In this document: piece by piece, positions 7,149 to 16,059 of the stretch
Numbering within the stretch: the stretch's first letter is position 1
How the letters are laid out: each line of letters opens with the position of its first letter
From: SIG603 sp964369225
GTDB lineage: Bacteria; Bacillota; Clostridia; Oscillospirales; Acutalibacteraceae
Reading direction: 5' to 3'
Assembly (NCBI GenBank): GCA_964369225.1
Contig: CAYJER010000002.1
Span: 62,001-126,000, forward strand
DNA length: 64,000 bases
Notes under the pieces: model-generated
Database searches by the model: none
Told to the model about the DNA's origin: nothing
Seen by the model: only the letters and a program-made list of their open reading frames with translations
Position numbers and translations under genes: made by a program

Positions 7149-9338
7149 TTAGTTTCTTGAAATTGAAATTACTCCATTTATTTTATTGAGTCTTTCGGTT
7201 ATGGATTTTAAATGCTCTAAACCATTTATAGTAATTGTTGTTGTGATTAATGCCTCTGTTGTATTTTTTATTGATCTTGAATTAAGTGAGTGAATAAATA
7301 GGTGCATGTTAGCCAGCTGTATGGTTATGTCTGCTAGTAAACCCTCTCTATCTGTTGCGAGTATGTGAAGAGTAGATTTAAAGTTTTCTTTAACTATACC
7401 TTGCCAATGAGAGGGAACCCATCTTTCTGGTTCAGGGGAGTTTAAAATATCATTTGGTACATTTGTACAATTATTTTTGTGTATAGAAACTCCAAATCCT
7501 CTTGTAACAAAGCCTATAATATCATCTCCAGGCAAAGGATTGCAACATTTAGAGAACTTAATTAAACAACCCTCCATACCGTCTACCAGTACGCCGCCTA
7601 CTGCATTTTTAGCGGAAGCATCGTGTATCTTAATCTTTTTAAGTGCATTTTCATTTTTACTAAGCTTTAAAGACTCTTCTTTTATTCTAGGAAGAATTCT
7701 CCAAAGTTTAATTCCGCCGTATCCTATAGTCGCATAAACATCTTCAAGTGTAGAGCAACTATATTTTTTTCCTACAGTGTCAAGAATAAATTTGAGCAGT
7801 TCTTCACTTATTACAATATTATTACGCTTGCACTCTTTCTCAAATTCAGCTTTACCCTCTACAATATTTTCATCACGTTTTTCTTTTTTAAACCATGTTC
7901 GTATCTTGTTTCTAGCTTCACTGGTTCTAACTATTGTAATCCAGTCTCTATTAGGCCCTCTTGAAACCTCTTTAGTTGTCAATACTTCCACAATTTCGCC
8001 TGTCTTCACCTTATAATCAAGTGGAACTATTCTTTTATCAACCTTTGCACCTATCATTCTGTTACCCACAGCACTATGAATTGCATAAGCAAAGTCGATT
8101 ACATTTGAACCTAGAGGCAATGCAACAACATCACCCTTAGGGGTAAACACAAATACTTCCTCAGGAATCAAATCTGTTTTTATAGAGCTTATTAGGTCTG
8201 TGATATCCTCGCTGTCCTCTTGATTTTCAAGCATGTGCTTAATCCAAGCTAGACGACCTTCTAGTGCCTCGTCTTTATCGTTTCCATCTGTCATTCCAAG
8301 TTTGTATTTCCAGTGAGCTGCTATACCAAATTCAGCAGTTTGGTGCATATCCCATGTTCTAATCTGAATTTCAAAAGGCATTGCTGCCCTGTCAACCACT
8401 GTTGTATGAAGTGATTGATACATGTTAGGTTTTGGAGTAGATATATAATCTTTAAACCTATTAGGAAGTGGCTTAAACATGTCGTGAATAATTCCTAGAA
8501 CGTTATAACATTCAGCTATGTTATTCACGATAATTCTAAGTGCGAATAAGTCATAAATTTCTTCAAAACTCTTGCCTTGAATAAACATCTTTCTGTATAT
8601 TCCGTTAACGCTCTTAACTCTTCCCTCTATAAAAGGCTTATCAATTATTTTATCCAGTCTTGATAAAATATATGATTTAGTATCTGCAATAAATTTATCT
8701 CTTTTTTCACCCTTTTGACTTAATCTGTCTGTGATTTCTTCATATGCAATAGCATCAAGATATCTAAGAGATACGTCTTCCATATACTCTTTAACTTTTT
8801 TCATACCAAGTCTATGTGCTATAGGAGCATAAACTTCAAGACATTCCACAGATTTATCACGTTGCTTTTGTGCGGCAACATACTCTAGTGTGCTTAAATT
8901 GTGCATTCTATCTGCAAATTTTACAATAATAACCCTGATATCTTCCGCCATGGCCATAAGCATTTTTCTGATATTTTCTGCTTGTAGCTCTTCTCTTGAA
9001 GAAAACTCAATCTTAGCTATTTTTGTAAGCCCATTGATAAGTTTAGAAACTTCCTCACCGAACTCTTTTTTTATCTCTTGTAGTGTTATATGGGTATCTT
9101 CTACAACGTCATGAAGCAAACCAGCTTCTATTGAGGCGTTGTCCATTCCCATCTCTACTAATATATATGCTACAGAAATAGGATGAATAATATAAGGTTC
9201 TCCCGAACGTCTTTTTTGATCGCCATGAGATTCATTAGCATATTTATACGCCTTTTCTATCAACTCTAAGTCATATTCTTTATCTGATTTTTTGATAACA
9301 TCAATTAACTCTTCATATGTTCTAGTCTTAATCTGCAT
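7149..9338 (-). CDS. relA: Bifunctional (p)ppGpp synthetase/hydrolase Rel
   Basis: Rel makes and degrades the stringent-response alarmone (p)ppGpp. In order: an HD hydrolase domain with an intact HDVVEDT motif near residues 76-82, a synthetase domain whose RFKDY motif is of the bifunctional RxKD type, a TGS domain (VFVFTPKGDVVALP), a Cys-rich zinc-finger domain (CCNPLPGDDI) and a C-terminal ACT domain. The full length is 729 residues. It follows recJ by 25 bases and precedes the MBL gene, as in many Firmicutes, where apt and dtd may also be inserted. Both active sites look functional. Confidence 0.96.
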   Translation of the reverse strand: MQIKTRTYEELIDVIKKSDKEYDLELIEKAYKYANESHGDQKRRSGEPYIIHPISVAYILVEMGMDNASIEAGLLHDVVEDTHITLQEIKKEFGEEVSKLINGLTKIAKIEFSSREELQAENIRKMLMAMAEDIRVIIVKFADRMHNLSTLEYVAAQKQRDKSVECLEVYAPIAHRLGMKKVKEYMEDVSLRYLDAIAYEEITDRLSQKGEKRDKFIADTKSYILSRLDKIIDKPFIEGRVKSVNGIYRKMFIQGKSFEEIYDLFALRIIVNNIAECYNVLGIIHDMFKPLPNRFKDYISTPKPNMYQSLHTTVVDRAAMPFEIQIRTWDMHQTAEFGIAAHWKYKLGMTDGNDKDEALEGRLAWIKHMLENQEDSEDITDLISSIKTDLIPEEVFVFTPKGDVVALPLGSNVIDFAYAIHSAVGNRMIGAKVDKRIVPLDYKVKTGEIVEVLTTKEVSRGPNRDWITIVRTSEARNKIRTWFKKEKRDENIVEGKAEFEKECKRNNIVISEELLKFILDTVGKKYSCSTLEDVYATIGYGGIKLWRILPRIKEESLKLSKNENALKKIKIHDASAKNAVGGVLVDGMEGCLIKFSKCCNPLPGDDIIGFVTRGFGVSIHKNNCTNVPNDILNSPEPERWVPSHWQGIVKENFKSTLHILATDREGLLADITIQLANMHLFIHSLNSRSIKNTTEALITTTITINGLEHLKSITERLNKINGVISISRN

Positions 9339-9363
9339 ATATTCACCCTTTACTAGGCTCTAA

Positions 9364-11409
9364 TTAGCCTAGATTATCACCTTTCTTACTACCTTTAAGT
9401 CTTTTTATTATGTTTGAGTTCATAATATCCACCTTTTTGTCGGTCGGTACTATTTTAACTTCAATCAAGCTTTCTATATTAAGTTCAATCAGTTGACTTT
9501 CTTCAAGTGCTTTTAATCCTAACATTAGCTTACCTACGTTTATATTGTTAAGAGTTGAAGGAACTTGAAGTAGTGCGAATTTATTCTTTTGTTTAATGTA
9601 TTTATATATTAATACTAAATCCTCACGGCTGATGTCGATTAAGTGAAACTCATTATCTGTTAGACTTTCATTTCTCATAAATTTTTCAAAGCCTTTATAG
9701 CTTGAAATTTGCACATCAATGTCTACACTAGATGGCTTGATATGCCTAACTATAGTTGTTAGTGAATTAACTCCCCTGAACTCTCTTGCATCAAGGCTTA
9801 CAGCAAGGTCTAATAAGTCACCCTCAGCGTAAGGAAATTCATCTAAGGTACAAGAGAATAACATACACTCTATTTTAACATCGTCTCTTGAAAAATTAAG
9901 CCTTAAATGGTTTTTCATGGCTCCTAGAGCTGTCACTTTTTCAAGTTTAACTAAATAAATTCCAAATACAGGAGATTTATTCCCTGACCCAAATGGCTCT
10001 AATAGGCTTATTTGTTGTGCTATATCGACAGATAATGCCCTAGGCTGTAGTTTAAGGTCTATCTCAAGTGTAGAAACAGGCATTGTTTCATAATAATTTA
10101 ATGCAAACTCATTAATCTTTTCTCTGAATTTTGGGATATTTTCTTTGGCTACCGAAAGCCCAGCCGCTGCCTTGTGTCCGCCAAACCTAATAAGTAAATC
10201 TTTACAATGCGTAATGGCATCGAACAAAGAAAAATCTCCAATGCTTCTACCACTGCCTACCCCGTGTTCATCTACCGATATAATTATTGCCGGCTTGCCA
10301 TACTTTTCTACAATTCTCGAGGCTACTATTCCAATTACACCAGGGTGCCAGTTCTCGTTATCTACAACTATTACCCTAGCATACTTTATCTTATTATCTG
10401 ATTCGATTTTTGTGATAGCTTCCTTGATTATCTGTGCCTCAATTTCTTTTCTGTCGTCATTGGCACTGCAAATATTTTCTGCTATAAGCAAGGCTCTTTC
10501 TCTGTTGTCACACACAAGCATTTCTACAGCCTGCCTAGCAGAGCCCATTCTTCCGCTTGCGTTAATTCGTGGAGCTAAAGTAAAAGCTACGGCAGTAGAA
10601 CTAGGTTTCTCAATCATCGATTTTTCTAGCAAAGCTATTATGCCTACTCTTTCACTTTTTGATATATTTTTAAGTCCATTTCTAACTATAACTCTATTTT
10701 CTCCAGATAATGGAACAATATCCGCTATTGTTCCAATACATGCCAAATCTGAATATCTATGTAAAATTTCATCTTCGTCGCCATAGTCAAATTCCATTGC
10801 TAACAAAAACTTAAACACTAAACCAGCTGCACAATAAGCCTTGAAATAAGAAGTACAGTCAACTCTGTAAGGGTCAACTATAGCTACTGCGTTTGGCAAA
10901 ATTTCAGATGGTCTGTGATGATCTATAATTACAACGTCTATGTTAAGCTCGTTAGCTAAATTCACTTCATCTACAGATGATATTCCATTGTCTACAGTTA
11001 TTATTAAGCTAACATTTTCAGCGTGAAGTTTTTTTATTGCATCTGCGTTCATTCCATAGCCCTCTCCCTCACGCTCAGGTATATAGAAAATAACATCTGC
11101 ACTAAGAGTTTTAAGGTAATCATATAGAATTGCAGTAGATGTTACACCGTCTGCATCATAGTCGCCGTATATAGCAATTTTTTCTGAATTATCTAAGGCT
11201 AACCTTAGTCTTTCAGTCGCTTTGTCCATGTCTGTTATGTCAAAAGGAGACTCGGCAAAACTACCCTCGTAAAGAAAGTTGTCTATCTCATCATCGCTAC
11301 ATCGTTGGCTCAAAAGCATCGCCAAAACTGTAGGGATTTGATATTCTTCTGCAATTGTAGCTGATTTTTCTTTGTCTAACGACTTAATTTCCCATTTCTT
11401 TAAACTCAT
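9364..11409 (-). CDS. recJ: Single-stranded-DNA-specific exonuclease RecJ
   Basis: RecJ degrades single-stranded DNA 5' to 3' in recombination and mismatch repair. The DHH domain shows YGDYDADGVTS (residues 81-91) and IDHHRP (about 166), and the DHHA1 domain shows GRMGSARQAVE, GVIGIVASR and FGGHKAAAG. These supply the manganese ligands and the GGH motif. An OB-fold and a further C-terminal region complete the 681 residues, longer than the E. coli protein but usual for Firmicutes. A clear promoter stands 28 bases upstream, so it is the first gene of the recJ-rel-MBL-hemZ operon. Confidence 0.96.
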   Translation of the reverse strand: MSLKKWEIKSLDKEKSATIAEEYQIPTVLAMLLSQRCSDDEIDNFLYEGSFAESPFDITDMDKATERLRLALDNSEKIAIYGDYDADGVTSTAILYDYLKTLSADVIFYIPEREGEGYGMNADAIKKLHAENVSLIITVDNGISSVDEVNLANELNIDVVIIDHHRPSEILPNAVAIVDPYRVDCTSYFKAYCAAGLVFKFLLAMEFDYGDEDEILHRYSDLACIGTIADIVPLSGENRVIVRNGLKNISKSERVGIIALLEKSMIEKPSSTAVAFTLAPRINASGRMGSARQAVEMLVCDNRERALLIAENICSANDDRKEIEAQIIKEAITKIESDNKIKYARVIVVDNENWHPGVIGIVASRIVEKYGKPAIIISVDEHGVGSGRSIGDFSLFDAITHCKDLLIRFGGHKAAAGLSVAKENIPKFREKINEFALNYYETMPVSTLEIDLKLQPRALSVDIAQQISLLEPFGSGNKSPVFGIYLVKLEKVTALGAMKNHLRLNFSRDDVKIECMLFSCTLDEFPYAEGDLLDLAVSLDAREFRGVNSLTTIVRHIKPSSVDIDVQISSYKGFEKFMRNESLTDNEFHLIDISREDLVLIYKYIKQKNKFALLQVPSTLNNINVGKLMLGLKALEESQLIELNIESLIEVKIVPTDKKVDIMNSNIIKRLKGSKKGDNLG

Positions 11410-11437
11410 ACTGTCTCCTTACTGCTATGTTTATTCT

Positions 11438-11466
11438 ATTTTAACATTTTTTTCTTAAGAATACAA
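11438..11466 (-). promoter_or_regulatory. promoter of the recJ operon
   Basis: On the minus strand TTGTAT and TAAAAT are exactly 17 bases apart. The -10 box lies about 30 bases upstream of the recJ ATG, which has an AAGGAG ribosome site. Confidence 0.65.
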
Positions 11467-11510
11467 CAGAAATTTAAAAATATTTTATTTTTTTGTGTAA
11501 TAGTTGCAGT

Positions 11511-11835
11511 AAAGTCGGGATGCCCCGACAGGCAAATTCGCACACATAGCAACAAATAATTTAAAGCTTTATTGCCTGCGTCCAAAATATTAAATCTCTA
11601 TAGTTAAAGCCGGGTAGCCCCGACAGGCAAATTCGCACACATAGCAACAAATAATTTAAAGCTTTATTGCCNNNNNNNNNNNNNNNNNNNNNNNNNNNNN
11701 NNNNNNNNNNNNNNNNNNNNNNNNNNNNNNNNNNNNNNNNNNNNNNNNNNNNNNNNNNNNNNNNNNNNNNNTGCATCCAAAATATTAAATCTCTATAGTT
11801 AAAGTCGGGTAGCACCGACTGGCAAATTAGCACAC
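11511..11835. repeat. tandem repeat of about 95 bp with assembly gap
   Basis: Units begin AAAGTCGGG at 11511, 11606 and 11801. The first step is 95 bases. The second is 195 bases because 100 Ns fall inside it. Each unit carries a short hairpin (GTCGGG...CCCGAC type), then GGCAAATTCGCACACATA and an AT-rich stretch. The same sequence, inverted and diverged, occurs after fba. Together with the recJ promoter and a terminator it fills the 466 bases between recJ and the DUF624 gene. No gene is seen; the open frame running through the Ns is not real. Confidence 0.85.
11672..11771. other. 100-N assembly gap
   Basis: Exactly 100 unknown bases interrupt the tandem repeat. A round number suggests a scaffold placeholder, so the true repeat copy number is unknown. 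Confidence 0.97.
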
Positions 11836-11845
11836 ATAAAAACAA

Positions 11846-11870
11846 ATGGCGACCGCAAAGCAGTCACCAT
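11846..11870 (-). terminator. terminator of the DUF624 gene
   Basis: On the minus strand, just after the stop codon, ATGGTGACTGC and GCGGTCGCCAT form an 11-base stem with G-U pairs around a TTT loop, followed by TTGTTTTT. Confidence 0.7.
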
Positions 11871-11875
11871 TAAAA

Positions 11876-12685
11876 TTAATCTTCATCAGCTGGTTCTATT
11901 ATATATTTTTTTACTGTTGGGTAAAAAATTGATGCGTTTGTATAACTTATAAATGAAAAAATAAAGAATAACACTAAAACAAAACTTATAACTACAGTCA
12001 AACCCATAATGTTCCAGAAAAACACAAAATAGAATGCAATTAGTAGCATAATAAATGCAAATCCTATATTTTTAAGTAATCCAAATATTGAGAATAATAA
12101 AGCGTTTTTATATATTGTTACAAGCGGTAAGTTCACCGAAACTATAAGTAAAGGTATGTAGTATTGTGCTGTAATAAATAATAAAGCCAGTAATACCACA
12201 AGTACAAAAGGAATATAATTAATAAATCCATCGCTTAGTCTTGAATTATAGAACATCAACGCAAAACTTTGTAAAACATACAATATGTATACTGTAATTC
12301 CATTAAACATAAATTGTTTAAAGTTTTCTTTAACGCCTTTCCAAAATTCATGCCATACAAACACATATTGCCCTAGCGAAATTCTTCTTGCTACCACCAT
12401 TAAGCCTCCCCATAACGGGAACATAAACACTAATGGCAGTGGCATTACATACATTAGCCATAAATCTACACCCATATATGTAAGTCGTGAAACTGGTGCG
12501 AAATATAAAAGAAACATAAGTATTGCTGAAACTAGAAAAGGCAACAAAAAAGTTAAGTTAAGTTTTAATAGTTTATCGAAATGCCTTTTATATATTACAA
12601 AATATTTCGCAAATCCTGATAACTCTTCTACTTCGTCACTTACTCCTGCACCAGGTTTGTTGTAACTGTTAAAGAACAATCCCAA
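11876..12685 (-). CDS. DUF624 (YesL-like) membrane protein
   Basis: This is a membrane protein of the DUF624/YesL family, whose biochemical role is unknown. After a cytoplasmic N-terminus of about 40 residues there are five or six hydrophobic segments, with the family-like MFPLWGGLMVVARRI near 88-102. Family members often sit next to carbohydrate ABC transporters, but none is present here. The gene stands alone between the tandem repeats and another membrane gene. The stop is followed by a good terminator. Confidence 0.75.
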   Translation of the reverse strand: MGLFFNSYNKPGAGVSDEVEELSGFAKYFVIYKRHFDKLLKLNLTFLLPFLVSAILMFLLYFAPVSRLTYMGVDLWLMYVMPLPLVFMFPLWGGLMVVARRISLGQYVFVWHEFWKGVKENFKQFMFNGITVYILYVLQSFALMFYNSRLSDGFINYIPFVLVVLLALLFITAQYYIPLLIVSVNLPLVTIYKNALLFSIFGLLKNIGFAFIMLLIAFYFVFFWNIMGLTVVISFVLVLFFIFSFISYTNASIFYPTVKKYIIEPADED

Positions 12686-12770
12686 ATAATCATCTCCTAA
12701 AATAAATTGAATTAATTATACACTAATTTTATGAGATAATCAATACCAAACAAATAATTTCACATATGGT

Positions 12771-13310
12771 TCACAGATATACTTGAATTATACTCACAAT
12801 TATCATCAAAACCGACAAACATATGTATATGTAAGCATCGTTATTAAAACTAAACCTATTAGTTATTCTTTTAAAACTTAGCGAAACATCGACACAATAA
12901 ACAAAGTATAATATAAGCAGGCTAAATTCTATTGTTATTATTAAAGCGTAAATTAATATAAGAAATATACTTTGTGAGGTCTCAAATAAATAAGCTACCG
13001 AAACACAAGTGAAAACTCCTTTAGCAAACGGCAAAATAGGTATAAAACAATATCCAAATCTAGAGTTTGCAAGAAAAAAGCTAATAGTAGCAAAAGAGAA
13101 AAAATAGAGTGAAGAATGCACAAGAGAAGGTAAAAGCTCTTTGCTGTCGTGGATTATGTAAAATGGCGACAACAGCTTGTCCGTTGCATCTAAATTAATA
13201 AAAAAGACTGACAGTAAGCCCAGCAAATATAGAAGCACAAAAGCTAAAGCATAGTTTAGATTAAGCCTCATATTTAGAGAACCCATACTAAAATTGATTA
13301 TTTTTTTCAA
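12771..13310 (-). CDS. unknown multi-pass membrane protein
   Basis: I do not recognise this protein. Its 179 residues contain about five hydrophobic segments (near 18-38, 62-80, 85-108, 114-138 and 158-178), separated by short polar turns, with an N-terminal amphipathic stretch. The size and topology are loosely like SpoIIM-type proteins, but no diagnostic motif is present, so this comparison is only a hint. It precedes the DUF624 gene on the same strand by 85 bases and diverges from the HD-domain gene. Codon use looks like that of the neighbours. Confidence 0.6.
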   Translation of the reverse strand: MKKIINFSMGSLNMRLNLNYALAFVLLYLLGLLSVFFINLDATDKLLSPFYIIHDSKELLPSLVHSSLYFFSFATISFFLANSRFGYCFIPILPFAKGVFTCVSVAYLFETSQSIFLILIYALIITIEFSLLILYFVYCVDVSLSFKRITNRFSFNNDAYIYICLSVLMIIVSIIQVYL

Positions 13311-13371
13311 GTTAATACCACCTTTAATGCTGATAGTAATAAATATGTTTTAATAATTAATATTATTACTA

Positions 13372-13400
13372 TTGTTTTAAGAGAATTTTTATGTTAAAAT
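13372..13400 (+). promoter_or_regulatory. promoter of the HD-domain gene
   Basis: TTGTTT and TAAAAT are 17 bases apart, about 30 bases before the ATG. An AAGGAGG ribosome site follows. Confidence 0.6.
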
Positions 13401-13430
13401 AAATGCGAATAATTTTTAAGGAGGAAAAAA

Positions 13431-14018
13431 ATGAACACACCAGCTGAATACAAGCAGAGATTTTACGATATTTTCAACACACATATCAAACGTGAAGGCA
13501 GTGAAAGACTTTTAGCGTGGCTAGAGAAAACAGATTTTTTTACAGCTCCTGCCAGTACAAAATTTCATTGCGCATGTGAACACGGACTTTTAATGCACAG
13601 CGTGAATGTTTATGAGGTTTTAAGGGCAAAATACTTTACAGATAATTCTAATGAAGAAAGTTTTGCAATTACAGCACTGCTTCACGACGTGTGCAAGGCA
13701 CAATTTTATAAGACTTCAACAAGAAATGTAAAGAACGAGGACACAGGAAAATGGGAAAAGGTTCCATTTTACATGGTAGAAGATATATTCCCTTATGGAC
13801 ATGGTGAGAAATCAGTATTTTTAATTGAAAGATTTATTAGGTTAAAACTTGACGAAGCCATGGCGATTAGGTGGCATATGGGTGGTTTTGACGACAGTGT
13901 AAAGGGTGGATCTTTTGCAATTAGCCTAGCGTACGACAAATACGATTTAGCAGTAAAACTACATCTTTCAGATTTAGAAGCGACATATCTATTAGAAAAA
14001 GGAACATCAGAACAATAA
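13431..14018 (+). CDS. HD-domain phosphohydrolase family protein
   Basis: This is a single HD-domain protein of 195 residues, a fold used for metal-dependent phosphohydrolysis of nucleotides. The metal ligands are visible: H near HGLLMHS (residues 49-55), HD in ALLHDVCKAQFY near 82-93, and later histidines in YGHGEKS and RWHMGGFDD. The C-terminal part AVKLHLSDLEATYL supplies the last aspartate. It resembles the HD protein of many Clostridia with no assigned substrate. The ribosome site is AAGGAGG, and the next gene starts 13 bases after its stop. Confidence 0.8.
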   Translation: MNTPAEYKQRFYDIFNTHIKREGSERLLAWLEKTDFFTAPASTKFHCACEHGLLMHSVNVYEVLRAKYFTDNSNEESFAITALLHDVCKAQFYKTSTRNVKNEDTGKWEKVPFYMVEDIFPYGHGEKSVFLIERFIRLKLDEAMAIRWHMGGFDDSVKGGSFAISLAYDKYDLAVKLHLSDLEATYLLEKGTSEQ

Positions 14019-14031
14019 TAAGGAGAAATAT

Positions 14032-14286
14032 ATGCAAAGTTTTAAAACAAGAGGAATTTGTGCAAGAGAGATAAAAATTGAACTAGATGGAGATATAATA
14101 AAAAATGTAGAATTTGTTGGTGGTTGCAACGGAAACACAAAGGGAATTATGTCTTTAGTTAAAGGAATGAAGGCAAAAGATGTTATAGAAAAATTATCAG
14201 GCACTAACTGTGGAAGTAGAGGAACATCATGTCCTGCACAATTAGCCGAAGCGCTTGAACTAATGCTAGACCAAAACACTCAATAA
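14032..14286 (+). CDS. TSCPD-domain protein (TIGR03905-like)
   Basis: The 84 residues form a lone TSCPD domain, the module that also occurs at the C-terminus of B12-dependent ribonucleotide reductases. The motif residues GGCNGN (about 29-34), CGSRGTSCPAQLAEAL (about 60-75) and regular cysteines point to metal or RNA/DNA substrate binding, but the stand-alone proteins have no known role. It shares a transcript with the HD-domain gene, with an AAGGAGA ribosome site between them. The call is sure at the domain level only. Confidence 0.85.
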   Translation: MQSFKTRGICAREIKIELDGDIIKNVEFVGGCNGNTKGIMSLVKGMKAKDVIEKLSGTNCGSRGTSCPAQLAEALELMLDQNTQ

Positions 14287-14401
14287 TCAAAATACATCGA
14301 ATTTTTGTGAGTAATGTATCAAATAACAGCTAAGTTATTAACTGTTTTTAAAAAAAATGGGAATACTATGCAAAAATATACAATATATTCACTCATAACA
14401 G

Positions 14402-14430
14402 TTGACATATTCTGCTATTGTTGATATAAT
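14402..14430 (+). promoter_or_regulatory. consensus promoter of the phosphoesterase gene
   Basis: TTGACA and TATAAT, both perfect, are 17 bases apart. The 174-base gap before the gene otherwise holds nothing recognisable. Confidence 0.85.
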
Positions 14431-14481
14431 AGAATAAACAAACAAATAAACAGAAACAAAATGTGGAAATGGAGGCTTATT

Positions 14482-14961
14482 ATGAAAATACTTGTTACGT
14501 CAGACAGCCATGGATGTCCTAAAGTTTTAGAGAAAATTATTGATTCTGAAGAGGATGTATCAACACTAATTTTTTGTGGTGATGGTGAAGCGGATTTTTC
14601 AATAATTAGGTCAAAATTCCCAAATATTGACTTTTATATAGTTAGAGGCAACTCTGATTATAACAGCAAGCTAACCTTAAAGCATGAAATTAAATTGTCC
14701 GGAGTTAAAATAATGGTAACCCATGGTCACGAATTTTATGTTAAGAGCGGTCTTGGCAAACTGCAAGATTACGCTGAAGCAAAGGCACATGATATTGTCT
14801 GCTATGGACATACACACATGCAAAAGTGTGACTACTCTAATGGAATTTACTATATTAACCCAGGTGCATCCTCATTGTATTTTGAGGAATATGCTGTGAT
14901 TGAAATAGAAAATAACGAGATAAATGTAAAATTAAAGAGTTTATTAAAGAGAAAACATTAA
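14482..14961 (+). CDS. YfcE/MJ0936-type metallophosphoesterase
   Basis: This is a compact calcineurin-like phosphoesterase of 159 residues. The metal motifs are complete: TSDSHG at residues 6-11, GDGEAD near 34-39, RGNSDYN near 56-62, THGHEF near 83-88 and GHTHMQ near 112-117. The family hydrolyses phosphodiesters, but the natural substrate is unknown. The ATG at 14482 is chosen because GGAGG lies seven bases before it; the ATG at 14461 has no ribosome site. It has its own consensus promoter. Confidence 0.9.
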   Translation: MKILVTSDSHGCPKVLEKIIDSEEDVSTLIFCGDGEADFSIIRSKFPNIDFYIVRGNSDYNSKLTLKHEIKLSGVKIMVTHGHEFYVKSGLGKLQDYAEAKAHDIVCYGHTHMQKCDYSNGIYYINPGASSLYFEEYAVIEIENNEINVKLKSLLKRKH

Positions 14962-14968
14962 TATAGGC

Positions 14969-14997
14969 TTGATTTTTTAACGAAAATGCCTTATAAT
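14969..14997 (+). promoter_or_regulatory. promoter of fba
   Basis: TTGATT and TATAAT are 17 bases apart and begin eight bases after the preceding stop codon. The leader is about 30 bases and has a TGGAGG ribosome site. Confidence 0.75.
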
Positions 14998-15031
14998 GAA
15001 TATATAATAAAAATTTGGAGGAATCAACAAT

Positions 15032-15895
15032 ATGCTAGTATCTGCAAAAGAAATGCTACAAAAGGCACACGCTGGAAAATACGCAGTTGGACAATTCAAT
15101 ATCAACAACCTTGAATGGACAAAGGCTATTTTACAAACTGCACAAGAGAACAACTCACCTGTAATTTTAGGTGTATCAGAGGGTGCAGGAAAGTACATGT
15201 GTGGCTACAAAACAATCGTTGGTATGGTTAATGGTATGCTAGAGGAATTAAACATCACAGTTCCTGTTGCTCTACATTTAGACCATGGCTCATTTGATGG
15301 AGCAAAAGAATGTATCAATGCAGGTTTTTCTTCTGTAATGTTCGACGGTTCTCATTATCCAATAGCAGAGAATATCGAAAAAACTACTGCTCTTGTAAAC
15401 GCATGTGACGTTTTAGGTCTATCAATAGAGGCTGAAGTAGGCTCTATCGGTGGTGAAGAAGACGGAGTAGTTGGTGCAGGTGAATGTGCTGATCCTGAAG
15501 AGTGTAAAACAATAGCTGACCTAGGCATAACAATGCTTGCAGCTGGTATCGGCAATATTCATGGTGTATACCCTGAAAACTGGGCTGGTCTTTCATTCGA
15601 GACACTTGAGGCTATCAACGCTAAAGTTGGTGATATGCCAATAGTTTTACATGGTGGAACAGGTATACCTGATGAAATGATTGCAAAAGCTATCTCATTA
15701 GGAGTAGCTAAAATCAATGTTAACACAGAGTGTCAATTAGTTTTTGCTAAGGCTACAAGAGAGTATGTTGAAGCTGGTAAAGACCAAAAAGGTAAAGGTT
15801 TTGACCCTAGAAAAGTTCTAGCACCTGGCGTTGAGGCTATCAAAGTTCTTGTAAAAGAGAAAATGGAACTATTCGGTTCAGTTAACAAAGCATAA
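15032..15895 (+). CDS. fba: Class II fructose-bisphosphate aldolase
   Basis: This zinc enzyme cleaves fructose-1,6-bisphosphate to DHAP and glyceraldehyde-3-phosphate in glycolysis. The zinc ligands are visible: LHLDHGS (about 80-86), EAEVGSIGGEEDG (about 133-145), GIGNIHGVYP (about 173-182) and VLHGGTGIP (about 208-216). NVNTECQ near 234 is the phosphate-binding region. At 287 residues it has the short length of the gatY/kbaY/FbaA family of Firmicutes. Tagatose-bisphosphate aldolase is an alternative for this family, but no tagatose genes are near. It is monocistronic, with its own promoter and terminator. Confidence 0.95.
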   Translation: MLVSAKEMLQKAHAGKYAVGQFNINNLEWTKAILQTAQENNSPVILGVSEGAGKYMCGYKTIVGMVNGMLEELNITVPVALHLDHGSFDGAKECINAGFSSVMFDGSHYPIAENIEKTTALVNACDVLGLSIEAEVGSIGGEEDGVVGAGECADPEECKTIADLGITMLAAGIGNIHGVYPENWAGLSFETLEAINAKVGDMPIVLHGGTGIPDEMIAKAISLGVAKINVNTECQLVFAKATREYVEAGKDQKGKGFDPRKVLAPGVEAIKVLVKEKMELFGSVNKA

Positions 15896-15910
15896 TTTAT
15901 TGCTATATTT

Positions 15911-15945
15911 AAAAGAGTTAGTGTTTCGGCACTAGCTCTTTTTTA
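15911..15945 (+). terminator. terminator of fba
   Basis: AAAGAGTTAGTG pairs with CACTAGCTCTTT (one G-U) around TTTCGG and ends in TTTTTT. Confidence 0.85.
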
Positions 15946-15969
15946 GTATTTAGAAGTATTATACACAAT

Positions 15970-16003
15970 AAAAACGCCCTACAAAATTATTGTAGGACGT
16001 TTT
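15970..16003. terminator. second, bidirectional hairpin after fba
   Basis: AAAACGCCCTACA and TGTAGGACGTTTT form a stem with one mismatch around AAATTAT. It has A and T tracts on both sides and could stop transcription in both directions. Confidence 0.6.
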
Positions 16004-16059
16004 ATAAAAATGTTTGAAGTTTGAATTTAATGATTACGTGATACGCTCTTGTCTTAGTT

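Noticed and set aside
10145..10786. 213-codon plus-strand frame inside recJ
   Set aside because: It is antisense to conserved RecJ motifs, has Ser/Ile/Leu-rich shadow composition and no ribosome site.
11511..11835. CRISPR array
   Set aside because: The repeat unit is 95 bases and consists of repeat only; there are no variable spacers and no cas genes in the window.
11561..11845. Open frame through the N-run
   Set aside because: It exists only because Ns do not encode stops and because a 95-base repeat is read through. It has no ribosome site and no domain.
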